Positions 1 through 13,114 of a stretch of DNA of 64,000 nucleotides are shown here, piece by piece. Location: assembly GCA_036362985.1 (NCBI GenBank), contig JAYGXS010000001.1, positions 43,205,331-43,269,330 on the forward strand, read 5' to 3'. The notes under the pieces were generated by a model. The model saw only the letters and a program-made list of their open reading frames with translations. It had not been told where the DNA came from and ran no database searches. A program made the position numbers and the translations under genes. Source of the stretch: Ligula intestinalis (lineage: Eukaryota > Platyhelminthes > Cestoda > Diphyllobothriidea > Diphyllobothriidae). The number at the start of each line of letters is the position of its first letter. Position 1 is the stretch's first letter.

Positions 1-3000
1 TTTGCCGTAGATCACAACAAAACCTGATAAGACAGTTGTGATATGAGCAAAGGACGTAAAAGCAGCTCAAAAACTAGCCACCCCAGCTCTTCAGCCATTC
101 ACGACTGTTGTGTTGACATCTGGATTCAAATGGGCCAAAGGAGCTTGTAGCTACCGACCTATGCTTCTAGCTGTTGCACAGGGTTTGATAGTTTATGCGG
201 GACACTATTGTCTTGGAAATGCCAGTGTTACATATTTCCCTCCTTTTCTAGCTTCCGTAAGAATACCCATGATGGATGACTGCAGTACCTCGCCTTGTAG
301 TCTGGACCTCCCGGTATACATTTCCCCTGAATCATTGAACCACCCATCTCTAGAACCGATCGTTTACTATTAGCGATTACTAACTTAAAGCTTCCACCAG
401 GTTTACGAAGTTGCAAACATAGTTTATCCGATTCGGTTGTGGATTTCACTAAGCACTTTAGCACTAACTGCAACCTAAATAAGCTCTTCCTTTTTCTTGG
501 ATAACTGAAGCTTGTTTTCATAACTATATCGAGTTTTAAATTCAAAAACAATAAGGTTTACCAAATCAGAATTCAGGGAAGACTGTTAAGATTGGACACG
601 CTTTTACCGCGAGAAAGAACTTACAAAGCAACCTGGACGGTTTCTACTAGCTGCTGTGTGTCAGTGTTCACCGCGGTTCCTCTGCCATCTGCAGCCAATC
701 AGCAAATGGTGCACACTGACTTACACGATCAGGTGGTGTAGCGGATCAGACGAAATTAATCAGCGTCTGCGCTGGTGATCACCCAAAGTGTGAGGTGGGG
801 TTTATCACGCCTGAGTACGCAAGACTTGGCCGGCGAATGAAACATGAATCAGCAGCATTGGTGCTGATAGCAGGAACGGGCTACAACAAGTGCACTGACC
901 AACAGGTCTTACTGATATCGTGTAAGTTTGGCTTCTCGATCTGCCGCCAGACTGATGAAAAAATGCTAGGAGTCAAAAGGGGTATAGGGTAAACTGATAA
1001 GTCACAACCTACGATCTCTCTCCCGACATTTTCTCGGGGGTAAAGCTCTCCAAGCTGCGTATATGGAGGTTATTTTTCGTCAACATTGTCTGTAGGGATG
1101 ATCATAATAACTCGGGAATTGGGAAGTTTTATTAACAATCCTATTCTTCGTGATTATAAAACTCTCTTTTTAAATTGTGCGATACAGCAAAGGAGAATGA
1201 CAAGCGAACGCTTAAGTAGGTAGTTCTGCTTTCTCAAGGTCTTTGACCGACGAAGTTATGTTAACCTTCGGTTGGCTTGTAACACTGGTGACCTTGAGCA
1301 GGGATACGGAGAAGACAACAGAAATGCACCCAACAAAGACTCGCTTCAAGGGTACTTAAATTACTTTCATCTGATCCGGAACACTTACTTTAGTACAGCC
1401 TATTTTGTGCTTAAAGAACCGACGAAATAGAAAGTTTTTATTTACAGGAAGTCAAAATAATGCAGGATGACTTGATTTTGGTAAACCACTGCATAATTAG
1501 ATGATGTTCAGCTACTATGCGAGGCATTTTGCGGCGTATTCTATTCCTGTGAATTTTTAAACGTAAAAACTTATGGGAATGGTTTCGTTGTTGCCAAGCC
1601 CATTTAACAAAATCCGAAAAAGATGTGAAGATGGAATAGTGATCGAATTAGGCATGAAAGGGTTTCACCCCTCAGTCGACACCTAGAGGCATGAAATGTC
1701 GTCCAAGAATGCTGAAAAGGTTTGTGGAAGAGTCCCCGAAGATTTGCCTTTTTAGCAAGGTTTTAAATTATTAGCATTCATGAAAACTGACGTATCCTAC
1801 ATAAACATAGTTCGGCTTGGTTTAGTCAGTTGTGAAATTTGAATAACTAATAATCGATTTTCGCACACTGTTGTGCCATTAACGCCACTGATTGGTGTTT
1901 CCGGAATTACGCTTTATCGCATCTTTTTTCAGGGTTGTAAACGTCCCGTTCGACTGCGGGAGGTACTAGCCACTTACCTCACCGAGCTCAAATCCGGCAG
2001 GACTTACAATGGTGCGAAAAGTTCCTTCTAACACAAAGAGCGAAAGTACATTTACACGAAAACCTACGAAAAATCATAATTTGTTCATGCCATAAACGTG
2101 TGAGTCAATTAGGCAGCTCGCCCCTTAGCCAATTAAACGACTATTTAGCCTATAAGAATTGATATTTCATCGGCAATAATACCCATCGGTTAGATTAGCT
2201 TCTGTATCGCGTGGACTATGACAAAATCATGGCCGTTTTATTTGACTAAGGCGCTGCGGGCGACCGCTTTGAAATTTTAACCCAACATTTCAGAATTAAC
2301 TGTGGTCTGAGATCTCTATTTCGTCATTGATTTATGAGGTCATGAACAACAGTGAAATATGATGGCAAAAGACACGATTTCTGGACGCCTAGACTTTGTG
2401 AATGTGGGCACGGTGGTCTGGCTGGGACTCAGGAAAGTGCGCGCGGTGGGTGCGAGCGATGCTACCGCCGTGTCCTACTACTGATGCGTGGACGCCCTCC
2501 ATGCTCCTGTGTCTCAGTTGGTTTGCATGCTCAGACTGGCGCCTGCTAGACTAGGTAAAAACAGAGGCAAGGTATGTTCCTAGATGAGATGTACCCAGTC
2601 TACATGAGGCATTGTCTTTTGCTGACACAATGCATGTAGCGCACGTTAAGAAAACACCCATGCTAGGTCAGCAGCATAGTTCACGAGTGCGTCGAAAAGT
2701 TAGGATAAGCTACTGGCACAGGGGAAAGAGGAAAGAGATGATGGGGTCGAACCGGGTCAAGTTCAATGCTAAGTTTCCCGCAGGGAGTTAAGTAAATTAA
2801 ACCCTGGCAACTGCGACTTTCAGGCCCATTTACTTTGGACAAGTTAAGTCATAGGAGGCCAAGGTGGAATTTGACTGTCAGTCGAACGAGCAGCGGGAAT
2901 CACTCCAGTGCCTGGAGCGGCCTTTTTATGAGTCGGCTTTGACAGGCGATTGGCCGGACGGGTTGGCTAGATGGACGGGCGTAGGCAGTCAGTGCATGTG

Positions 3001-4690
3001 TTCTCGTTGGCGTCGTTGAGCCTTGGCAGATTTTTGTCCAGGGGAAGTGAGTCGCCGCACATAGAACCAGATGGGCAGTCAAACTATCAGGAGGTGTTAA
3101 TAGCAGCGTTTCGGATGGTTGCCGGCTGACAGAATGCTTCGATTTTATGCCGAACCGAGGGTGAGGTTGCAGCGGTTCCTTATAAGTGCGTGGACTAAGA
3201 GACACTCCTCTCCCATCCCCCACTGAGGCCTAGTACGCGAGAATTTAAGAAATCGTTCATGTTTGGCACGCGTAGATGGCCTGTTTAGCTCTGATGGACA
3301 TTGCGCTTATACACATCTCCAGTTATATCAATTATATCCTGCCACCGGAAGGTGCTGGAAGTAAGCGAAGTGGGAGCAATAGATAGGGGCGAGAGCGCAA
3401 GTCTTCTTGACTAAAACAACAACGAACAAGTTACGACTGTCACTTACCTCTTGAGGCTGGGTGACACAACTTCACATGAATATTTCCATCCTCTGAGCGA
3501 CAAATGCCCGAAATGCTGATACCGTCAATTCTTCTGTATTGGAGATATTTTTGAGTCATGACAAAACTTGATGTAATTCTTGGTTGGCATCTTCTTCGAC
3601 AAATACGAAACAATCGTTTTGGGATGGCGTAGGGAAAGCAGAATACCGGTCACTTAGGTGAGAGACTTCTGGTGGTCAATTCTCCGGACTTAACTATTTG
3701 CAACATATCAGGTTGATTGATATGTCTTTTGAATATTTACGTTAGGTAAGCTGTCATCGCCTGCAATGTAGTTTCCGAGTCCCTATCTCCTTATAGCACA
3801 GTTAAAAAGGCGAGATAAAGCAGTCCTTATTTTTCCGCTTACTCCCTTGTTCATCAGCTATCATGGGTTATCTCGGGGAATATCTCACGATAGATTCACA
3901 TCATGCTCAGCTCTGTTGTAATAAAACGTGTCGTCATTGTATCTGCACAGTCGTTAAATCACCGAAAGTGGGATTCATCAACTTCCTTCCTCCTGCCCCC
4001 TGCAGATTGGTTCGAGCTTAACAAACACATCGGAATTCTTTTTTGCTGCACATATCTTTCACCGATGTGGCGAAACATTGGCTGACAGAATTGTAGTAAC
4101 TTTGCCTGGCACTCGTTTTCTGCTGTACTTTCTTTCAAGAGATCGGTCCCAACACTTTCGCGTCGAACTATAGGACATCGCATAGGTTAATATAATTATC
4201 TTAGGCTAAAATCTGCCCCGTTGGAGGTGGGATAGGAGGTAGTAGGTCAGATTTACTGGGATCTTCGAAGTGTCTCCCAGGCCCTTAAATATCATAGAAT
4301 ACACCCAAGCAGGCTGGCACTCATAAGCTGACTATTTGTTTCACTTGAGTAACCGCTTTTTAGGTGAAGCATAGGTCTGAGAAGGATTATATCGGTTGGC
4401 TTTGTCTGACGTCGCTTCATTGCAGAAACCACGTTCTCGTGCGTAATTTGGTTGAGAAGTATAGGTAGATGGCTAGAAGTTAATTTCGTTGGACACAGCA
4501 GAGTTGGCTTTTATCGCTTTTGCTACTATGGTCAGTTAACCTTTTTTGTGATTTTATCGGAAGGCATCATGAGCTGTTGAACGGTTTATAGCAGGTGACT
4601 ATTTTATTATTAGGGAGGTTTAGCAGATTTGAAGGCTTCTATCGACACAATTGTGAAAACTCAGTGGCCTAGGTGAGATAAATACCCACA
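1..4690. other. No gene recognised
   Basis: Apart from repeat D at 760-930, only short frames without family motifs. A GC-richer patch at 2,350-2,560 and 2,880-3,060 resembles the GC-rich patches near 6.0-6.2 kb and 15.1-15.3 kb (GCGATTGGCC-like boxes), which may be one old repeat; I could not align them firmly. Confidence 0.4.
760..930 (+). repeat. Dispersed repeat D, copy 1
   Basis: TTTATCACGCCTGAGTACGC, AAGACTTGGCCGGCGAA and TGAATCAGCAGC match the antisense of 21,900-22,090 in order. It is diverged, roughly 70 percent by eye. No coding recognised. Confidence 0.5.
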
Positions 4691-4860
4691 TACGCAAGGA
4701 AAAGGCTTCAATACAGCCAACATTCCAACTAGCTGAGCTAAAAGACCCCACTGGGGGTCGGTAATTTAATAACGCTTTAGTCAGGTTACCCACCCAGCCT
4801 ACTTTAACGTACATAAGCTGCCAAATGTGATGCGGCAAGCTGACTGGCTAAGCAGGATTA
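4690..4860 (-). repeat. tRNA-like repeat, decayed
   Basis: Minus strand has TTTTAGCTCAGCTAGTTGG near 4,740-4,722, an A-box match. The part at 4,785-4,850 (GGTTACCCACCCAGCC, AAGCTGACTGGC) resembles 16,960-17,010. No B box is clear. Confidence 0.4.
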
Positions 4861-7030
4861 CGTAAGAAATCAATCTAGAATAGACAAGATATCTATCAGA
4901 CGAACTCAATAACTAGGAGATTTGGCCGATTTTAAAAGGGTATTTATTCGTAGTCATTGTGCCACTTTGTACCAACATGACTTCAGTGGCCTTAAAAAAC
5001 TTGACTACTTTAAATGTTTAGTACTGGTGCCCGCTTTATGCCTTGGTGCCCTCAGCGGCAGGACCAAAGAATATTGACGAATGTGTATTTGCATTAAAAT
5101 AGGCTTCTCAATTTCCCTCTTATTCGTAAAACTTTGCTTCATTAGGCGAAACGTTTTGGCTAGCAAAACAGAAAGACCGACGCGAAGAGTACTTGCTTGA
5201 TTTCCATCGGAGCACTCTATCAGAAATGGTGATGGTCTTCGAACCCAGCAACCCAGATTAACTTTCAATAGTGCTGATGGAGTTTGGAAGTCCAGAAGAA
5301 CCTGCACTAGGCCAACACCAGAAACCTTTGCGGTGCCTAGTAAGGAGAAGAAGAGCTGCCTCCACGCTCTCCAACCTCCAGTTTTCGTCCACATGATCGA
5401 ACTTTCGTCGTAGTGAACGGCCGGAAAATTGTCTGAACTATCGAACCGAGGCTGACCTATTCGGAATTCGACGCATTCAGGCCAAAGAGAAATAATTCAT
5501 TGCTGGTATTCACTACTCCTTTTCACAGAAAACTGCGAAAGATGCATCACAACCCGCAAGGCATTAATCTCCGAGCTTCTGGATAAACGAAATTTAGATT
5601 GATCGTTAAAACCCTTAAGACATCGCTTATGGAGCAAAGAGAATTTGGGGAGGGAAAGGAGAATCCATCACAACTGGAAACGAGAATGACCCATCAGCTG
5701 TGAAATAGCTTTCTTACCTAGGACGTACCAGAAAAAGCGACATCCAAACCTAAAGGGAAATTTCAAACGGAAACCTAAAAACCGGCCAGGTCATTCAGCT
5801 TTACTACAGCTCTCAGTCTGGAATTGTCAAGACGTCCTCCCATGCCTCGGGGATGCTAACCGGCGACAGGCAATATGTTCATTGTCAGTACCAGTAGGAA
5901 AATTTGTAGTGGCCCTTGTGCAGCCACTTGGAACCCAAGACCAGCTGCTGACGCATGACTCATCTAGCCTGCTTGTGCGCCCACCGCCTCCTGGGGCTAA
6001 GCGCTAACTACCCTTGGCCGACGCGCACGTATGCCACAGCATGACCGCGCGCACACACCAGCCAATCGCAGTCCACCTCAAGGTCGCGCGCCCACACGAG
6101 TCTAGATATCATCCGCCTCATTGGCCGCCGGAACAAAGCATGCGCCGGCGACGCTCGATGTCCTCATCATTGCGGATCCGAACCGAATAGGGAACAGACG
6201 CACTGCGAATCCGATGAACAGTGACCCGTTCGCCAGAGCCCAGAGCTCCAACATATTCCCTAAAAACTCTATCCTATAAATAAACTAGAATATTGCCCCC
6301 TTTTATTAAGATCACCGCTTGATAGACAGTGAAAGAAACTGTAATCTGCTTGGCGGTCACACTCGGGTAACCGCTTCGAGCGGCTAGGGTTAAGCCAAAA
6401 GAGGGTAGCCAGTATTTATTTCCATACCAAGTAGTCTGTTGTTTTCCCACCATCGCCTCTCCAACCATATAAAGTCCCACCTAGTGAGAAACAGCGATCA
6501 GATAGGTTGCCCAATCAAATTCGGGTCGTCTTCCCACTCAATAAAAGTCATGACCTATAGTTGAACTGAGCAGCCGGTTGGGTGATTTAGCAGTTCTGTG
6601 TGAGAAGCGTTGCGAAGGGATACTGAAGAGTGGTTAAGGCTAATAAAGTTAATCCTAGCAGCTGCGATCTTCTAGGCCCGGTTCCTTAGGAGATGAGAAG
6701 TCTTGGCTAGGCCAAAGTAGAAAGAACTGTTTATTCTGTACAGAATGATTGGCGAATAGTTAGGAGGAAGCTTCCACCTAGCCTGACATGGCATTCGACC
6801 GTAAGGACCGTGTGAAAGCGCGGGGTCGGGGCGGATTTCGGTGTGTGTGTCAGCGCGGGAATTATCACAGGGGCCCAGAGTGGGCTTTGTGTGAGTCAGC
6901 CTCGGGACGACGATTGGCCCGACCAGCCTGGTGTGCGGGCTGGATCGATTTACCCGCCCAGCCTAATGACCGTATGCAATCCACAATTACGGGTAAATTG
7001 ACTCAAGTATGATTAAATCCAAAGCTTCGG
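4860..7030. other. No gene recognised
   Basis: A 129-codon minus frame at 5,005-5,394 has no recognisable motif. The GC-rich patch 5,940-6,200 holds several CGCGCG and GCGCGCAC boxes and an AGCCAATCGCA box. It is probably repeat DNA. Confidence 0.35.
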
Positions 7031-7125
7031 CGTACCTTCGTAGCTCAATGGTAGAGCGTCTGCCATACAAAAGCCTTCCCTCCTGTGTGGGTTCGAATCA
7101 CACCGAGGCCACGAATTTTTTACAT
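7031..7125 (+). repeat. tRNA-derived repeat (SINE family C)
   Basis: A box TAGCTCAATGGTAGAGC at 7,041-7,057 and B box GGTTCGAATC at 7,090-7,099, followed by CACACCGAGGCCAC. The acceptor stem pairs in 5 of 7 positions and the anticodon arm does not fold, so this is not a working tRNA gene. The same CACCGAGG(C/T)CAC end occurs at 56.7 kb. Confidence 0.6.
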
Positions 7126-7128
7126 TCG

Positions 7129-7189
7129 GGTCAACTGAATGCTTCAAATCTACAGGGTTTTCCGTGTCTTAAGAAGGCATTCGTTGACC
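7129..7189. repeat. Imperfect 17-bp hairpin
   Basis: GGTCAACTGAATGCTTC (7129-7145) pairs with GAAGGCATTCGTTGACC (7173-7189) around a 27-nt loop, directly after the tRNA-like unit. Confidence 0.6.
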
Positions 7190-9290
7190 TTTGGAGGTAC
7201 CTCAATTACCAGAAAAATCCACGTGAAAGGTTTTTCGCCTGGCTGGTTCTCTTTTTTGGGTGACGATACGGATCTGTGGGCGTAGAAGGCGAACGAAGAC
7301 CAGAGATATCTGGCCCTTGTTTCTTAAAGCACTCACACCGACGGGCCGTTTGTTTTCTGAAGGTCAAGACTGCGCAGTTAATTGAGTTAAATTAGCGGTA
7401 CAAAGTACCAAAAATGCAAGTAGCCTGGCGTTTTTCACAACATACACACAGGTAGGAAGCGTCGACTGCGAGTTTTTTTTACGGCCTTCAGCATCTTTCG
7501 TCACTTGTTGCACAGGCTGATATTTAAACAAGTTAAACAAGTGAATCTGGCATTACGCCAATGCTAGATTTTTATGTATCTTCCCGTCACCTCTCACCCC
7601 AATTGTGTTGTTATCTTATGTCATCGGCAAGCCTGCGCATTTTTATAGCATATTGATCGACTTCAAATCCAGATAAGTCCTACAATGGTATTGCCATGGT
7701 TTCGCATCCCATGTCAATTTTGGTATACCGTAGATATTTAGGAGAAAGGAAGGCCTGCTATTCAAAAGGTTGCTCTCCGCATACCCAGAAGAAGTAGAAG
7801 CTGATCATTCGTCACTCATTCTGAATAGTTTGCGACTGATTTCACCCAAAAGTGTTTTAATTAATTCACATGCTATAGCAAATGAATCTATTCTACACAG
7901 TAAATTTGCTCACGAAGTGGAAAATACTTTCAGGATGTGAATTAAAGTGATCAAACTACTGCCTGAAAAGGTGAACAAGAAGTTTTCATTCCAGCGAATA
8001 CAGACAGATTTAACACCAAATTCTCATTTCCTCTTTCATGTTACTACGGCACCTTGGTGTGACAGGGAGGACTAAAAACAGCTTCCGATTACTTAATCTT
8101 GCTACTTAGGTGATCTGGAACATCTAAATATGTAATTGTTATTTCATCTGACCCTAGTATGACCAACTAGGTGTTGGATTACAACAGTTCAATCGACATT
8201 CGTCTGTCGATCCCGTAAACCCTGCATTTGGGAGCATGCTCACTTTACCTATTTTTTGGCAGAAGCTTGGACAAAAAATGTTAGAGAAAAGAAATATGCG
8301 TAACTTTATACGGAAAAATAGTGTTTTTTACTTACATTAATAGCACACACAATTTAGTCATGATAACAGTAGGGCCGCCGTTAACGATGCTGCATATCAC
8401 ATGCTCTGCAGCATGGCAAGCGTACGGATGGTGACTTGCGCGGGGAATAGCTTGTAAATATAATAGACTTACGCTGGTTAAAAACATCAGACAACGTCCG
8501 CAAAGCATAAACAACCCCATCATTTCGTTTTGAGTCGGAATGGATCCTGGAATGGGGGGGGGGACTAGCGTATTTCTATTGGTTCGCTTGTCTTAGGTTG
8601 ATGATTGAAGCGCGCAACTGCTAGTGAGGAACGCGCGCAAGTGAGCCAACTTAATTCTCCCGTTCGTCCTGCCATCCGAATGCGTCTACGGGGGACATTG
8701 GTGGCACACGCGAATGCAGGCTCAGACATCAGTCATCCGTGGCAGTCCCACCCCATGGGATCTGAGTTCGGTTTGGTAGCTTCGGCCACCTGCGCCCGAA
8801 TCCGCCTCTGGTCTTTTGGATTCTGCTTTGAGACCGGGAAAAGGTGGATGTGTTAAGAGAGAGTACGGTAGATGCAACGTAAACCTTATATCACCTTGAA
8901 TGAATCAACGCGTCATTCGGCGTCCCTGCACTACCACGCCGCGGAGCAGATGGTGGACATTGTCGGAATCGACGGTTGAACTGTTGGGTATAACAGCGTG
9001 GCAACCGAGGCCTTGTCTGGAAGCAAGTGGATATCATCAACACAACTGAACCAAAAAGACCACTTGAACCCAGTGCTGTATAGTAGTCCCCCAAATGCGT
9101 CATCATCGGAGAGTACTTTCTCTTTGATCACGGCGTTCACCTTTCTACCACCAGTGCCGTTATCGAAACCCGTGATCTGTTTTTGGTCGTGACACTGTCT
9201 AGAGTCTCTTCGCCAGCAAACCCCTCTTTAGACATATATTTCTGGCTCAGCACTTGCAGAGATGCGTCATGATAGGCACACCCGTGCCTC
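7190..9290. other. No gene recognised
   Basis: AT-rich to 8,550, GC-richer after. A G9-10 run lies near 8,555. The minus frame at 8,931-9,140 contains VDDI but no other reverse-transcriptase blocks. Confidence 0.35.
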
Positions 9291-9620
9291 TCAGAGTAAC
9301 GCGCCAACTCAGTGGCATATTTCGGTGTCAGCAAACGAACACATTCTCCGTCTTCTGCCCCACCTTAAATTCTGCACAACTCACAACACTAAACCCTGCA
9401 TGCCAATTCGATTTATAAGCTCTCACCAAGCTAGCCCAAGTCCCTGGGTCAGCGAGCGATAGCAACAGCAAAAACAACCGCTATCAGGTTTTGAAAGCCG
9501 GTCGGTGTGCACAAAAGAACCTCCTGCAAGCTACGCGCACGGCATGGCCAACGATCGCTTAACTGCATACACTCTTCGGTGCTCTCTCGATTTCTCTCCC
9601 CCCCCCGCCCCCTCTGATCG
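9290..9620 (+). mobile_element. Eroded PLE-1/PLE-2-family 3' fragment
   Basis: In mixed frames the plus strand reads PKSLGQRA-IATAKTTAIRF at 9,430-9,500 and CAQKNLLQAT near 9,510-9,540, matching the end of the PLE GIY-YIG region (LGQRLLATAEAAAIRI, CAQKN). A C-rich run at 9,596-9,612 sits where PLE-1 has its C-rich stretch. No terminal repeat is recognised. Confidence 0.55.
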
Positions 9621-10004
9621 ACTGGCTTCGCCAAACCCCCTCCGTCGCGTAATCAGCCTTCTCTTATCGGCCCTTCCCCCTATCCCCACGACTCAATTGT
9701 ATGGTAAGACGAACATTACTGACCCCACATGTTCAACTTGTACTCCGTTACCACGGTCCGATTGTATGGGCTCGCCAACTGCTCTTCCCAATTCGATTAT
9801 TCGACGCCACGACGCCTCAAATTAATGCACTCTTCTCAGCCTACGTGTCCACCGGCCAAATAATTTCGCCCATCGTCTCGCGATCGATATCTTGCACTCG
9901 GCTTGTTGCTGTGGCGACTGCGACCGCGGCAGAGCTCACCCCTCACCTTCTTGTAGCGTCTCTATCGCCTCAGTCATTCTGAGTGGGCCAGACACACTAT
10001 CAAA

Positions 10005-10135
10005 AATCGAGTGTGGCGGCAATTTCCGCTACTTCACTGGAGTTGAGCTACCACCACCTGATGACGCTCGAGGCAGAAAAGGCCTTCGTGAGTGTGTTCT
10101 CCGTTTGTCGGTAAATACCATTAAACACTATCTTC
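10005..10135 (+). repeat. SINE family A copy with hammerhead (head missing)
   Basis: Matches the 48.9-kb copy in opposite orientation: CGAGTGTGGCGGCAATTTCC, CACTGGAGTTGA, CCTGATGA, CTTCGTGA and GTCGGTAAA in the same order. The tRNA-like head with A box is not recognisable here. Confidence 0.7.
10040..10110 (+). ncRNA. Hammerhead ribozyme in SINE A (10.0 kb)
   Basis: CTGATGA at 10058-10064, GAA at 10076-10078, stem III palindrome AAGGCCTT (10079-10086) with no loop, U16.1 10086, C17 10087, and stem I starting CAC/GTG. Stem II is degraded (C-A at its base, GC/GC inside). Confidence 0.5.
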
Positions 10136-10194
10136 ACTTATTCGGCTGACCCTTGATATTGCCCCCAAGAGCAGGGAGACATGAGAGTATGGCT

Positions 10195-10250
10195 ACCCTC
10201 AGTAGTGCAGGTGGCTTCGCGCTAAAGCCTGGGGCTTCCTATTCCGTAAA
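10195..10250 (+). repeat. Solo TEL arm
   Basis: AGTAGTGCAGGTGGCTTCGC with GCTAAAGCCTGGGGCTTCCT and ATTCCG resembles the left arm of TEL copy 3. No telomere-like core follows. Confidence 0.35.
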
Positions 10251-10259
10251 CGGGACCCT

Positions 10260-11414
10260 TATAACTTTAGCATGATCCTCACCTTGTCCTCTAATCACCT
10301 TGGGATATAGAGCAAGGCCACCTGGAAGAAGGAGGATTCATAATCCAAGCACAAAAAACATAAATGGAGCTAGCAATATAAATTTGCGCTCTCTGACATG
10401 GCGTAACACTATCTGCACATGGCCTGACATCGCTGGCGGCCACGCCTGCCCGGGGCAGGAGCTTATTGTTCTGTGCGGAAGCAATTCCTAATCCTGAGCT
10501 GTTCCTCGTCTTCTTCTGCTGAGGGAAATACTGGCGATTAAGCAGCACCCAATACTCAGAACGCTATACTTACATTTTGACTGGGACATCCCCCAAACAG
10601 TGATTCTTCCTTCCTTGATAGGACTGTTAGCTTTTTCGCTAGACGGTTTTTACAAGTCAAACACTCATTCAAGAAACTCAGACACGCCCCGTTTCAGAGG
10701 AATAATGCTACTGGATTACAATTGGAAGAACAGAGATATGCCTCCTCACTCTATTGTGTATATTAATGCATTCGCAAGTTCGGCAAACTTTTAGAAAACG
10801 TCAGCATGTTTTCCGGTACTTATTAATCCCTTGGTTTATAAATGTCCAAGTTTTACGAGACTTGTCGGTGGTTTGACAATAATGGAATAGTGTGAGGCCC
10901 TAGCACTCGTCTATCATACAATACTAGGGTTCATTGGCTTTGATATAAGAAGCCCATGTTTCTCTGCAATGGTGTAGCAACAGTCTTTAAGCTCTGGAGG
11001 CGGAAGGAATGCCCTTTGTGAAAAAAAAAGCTGGAGGCGCTGGTCCTAGCCTGCTTCAATTGGGTAGAAATTTCGATAAGCTTATATGCCTTATATGCCC
11101 GTAAAACAGGTATCCTTGTGCTTAATTTCAAGAGAAATCTGAGTAAAAGTTCGAGCTGAAACTCGTTTAAAACGCCGAAATTTGTAAATGATTGATAATC
11201 ACTCGCAAATTGGCATTAACTTACGAACACTTTGAAATGCTAATGAAAAACCGTATGCGAAATTAAGATTCAAGGGAAATATAAAAAAGGACTAATAGTA
11301 TTTCTCAGTGAAGAAAATACTTTAAAAAGCCTTAAATTCGAAAAAACGGAAAAATGGCTGTAACTGTGTCGATAAAATTGTTTTAAGGTTGCAAAAATGC
11401 CCATCACAGAAGTC
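10260..11414. other. No gene recognised
   Basis: AT-rich sequence with short frames only; no repeat family seen here recurs elsewhere in the window. Confidence 0.4.
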
Positions 11415-11422
11415 CGAAGAGC

Positions 11423-11471
11423 AATTGGCGAGCATACGTATACTTTCAATAAATTCTCCTGAGGCCGTTAC
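11423..11471 (-). ncRNA. Hammerhead in PLE-2 left repeat, core broken
   Basis: On minus, stem I GGC/GCC, stem III AGTAT/GTGCT-type pairing and the UC dinucleotide are kept, but the core reads CTCAGGA: invariant G5 is C. It is predicted to be inactive. Confidence 0.6.
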
Positions 11472-11654
11472 ATTTATATGGGAGGGTGGTAAAGTGTAAA
11501 AGGTAAAATTGTAGGTAAATTGCGTTCAACGTTACAGGCAATTTAGTCCAAGGAAAAGATGATGGGGGGGTTGGTAATAGTAACCAGCGGCTAATTAAGC
11601 GGCAATTAGGGAGGGGGAAGATGGGAAAGAGGAGGCGCGGAAAAATGTCGGTAG

Positions 11655-12008
11655 CTAAGTGGCCGTTGGCCATGCTAAGCTTGGAGCTTGCAGCAGGTTC
11701 TTTTGCGCGCACAAAACCGGCTTCCTCAACCGGATAGCAGTTGCTTCTGCTGTTGCTAGCAGGCGCTGACCCAGTGACTTATGGTTAATTGTTTGGACCT
11801 TATAGATCACCCCAAAGGCTATGTTGGGGTCCACCCTATATCCCGAATCCATCATGTGCGCTAGAATAGAGCTGTTGATGGCCCTGGTGGTATTGAATTC
11901 ACTTTTGCTAGCCATTGCGGGAGGTGTTCCTTTATTCGTTGGGATAGGGGCCGACTCGTGCGACCAACATAACCTGCTCCACAAAAGCAAGAAAAGGAGT
12001 AGATGCAC
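11655..12008 (-). pseudogene. PLE-2 GIY-YIG endonuclease
   Basis: The N-terminal part GAGYVGRTSRPLSQRIKEHL reads in one minus frame and the C-terminal LGQRLLATAEATAIRLRKP with CAQKNLLQAPSLAWP in another, so at least one frameshift lies near 11,900. The C-terminal block is nearly identical in pattern to PLE-1. Confidence 0.8.
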
Positions 12009-12354
12009 ATAGAGGTAGTCTGAGCTGGTGACCTATCCCTACCTGTCCCATGTGAGACCGGTTTGCTGGAGAATAATAACCCATCTCTCGCTGCTGGGAA
12101 GGTTCATGACACGGCCTCGTTGAGGCATCTTTTCAGGAGTTCACCTACCACATCTCCTCGAAAGAGGACTTTAAGAAATAGGGTTTTCTTCTCCACAATG
12201 GGTGTTGTTGGTTTCATTTGTTTGGCAGCCATACTCTTGGTAATAAATCTCTCAGGATACCATTTCTCACGAAGTAAGTCCTGGATTTTCTTGAATTCCT
12301 CTTCAATATTGTCTCCTGAGCAATTTTTTCTAGCTCTTTGCGCTTAGCAGCGAA

Positions 12355-13036
12355 CTAGATTTCGCTTCTGTTGGAGGGGAATGAAACTGTTAAAGTTATT
12401 ATATTGTCCAGACCAGGTTTCTTTCTATACACGCTCCTTCGGACGCTACCGTCAGGTCTACGACTTAGGAGGACGTCCAGGAAAGAAAGCGAACATGATG
12501 TTTTCATCTCCGATGCGAACTTTATGGATTGACGTGCCTGATTGACCACGTTTAAGGGTGTGTCTCTATCGTTTTTGGTTTTGGCGATCACGAAGATATC
12601 ATCAACGTAGCAACGGTAGTGTTTTAACTTGTGTATCTGATCACTAAGTTTAAATTTCTGCAGCTTGCCCATGAATATGTCAGTTAAGAGAGGCCTCAGA
12701 GGCGAGGCCATGGCAACGCCACCTATTTGTCTGTATATTTGGCTGTCAAAAAGGAACTGCACATTTAGTGCGCATTTCAGTAGTAGTTCCTTCAGTGCAT
12801 TTGTCGGTATTACTATTTCTAGATGATTTCTCAATAGGATTTCGCAAATAAGCTCGATTGTCTCGGTAAATGAGACGTTTGTAAATAGGGAGGAAAAGTC
12901 TACGGAGAGCATCCTCATGCCACTTAAGTTCACGTATTTGATGTCGTCTATAGCTCCGTGGTGTCAGCTTATGCTGCAAAGGTTTGAGCTTCGTCCCCAA
13001 CCATTTCGCTATCGCATGATACGGGGAATTGCGCAT
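12355..13036 (-). pseudogene. PLE-2 reverse transcriptase
   Basis: Two overlapping minus frames (13036-12746 and 12933-12355) are parts of one reverse transcriptase broken by frameshifts near 12,930-12,960. The YVDD active site and FLDVLLSRRPDGS are kept. After VYRKKPG the frame is lost. Confidence 0.82.
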
Positions 13037-13114
13037 GTCCAGAATTTTCCCATAACAATGAACGTAATTTACCTACAATTTTACCTTTTACACTTCACCC
13101 CCTCCTATATGAAT

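Noticed and set aside
5005..5394. 129-codon minus frame as a gene
   Set aside because: No family motif, no splice partner, and composition like the surroundings.
7031..7112. Functional tRNA gene
   Set aside because: A and B boxes are present, but the anticodon arm does not fold and the acceptor stem has mismatches; related decayed copies exist, so it is a SINE-type repeat.
8931..9140. Another Penelope reverse transcriptase on minus (VDDI in a 69-codon frame)
   Set aside because: Only VDDI and loose similarity; no PLE blocks before or after, and the nearby PLE relic is on the other strand.
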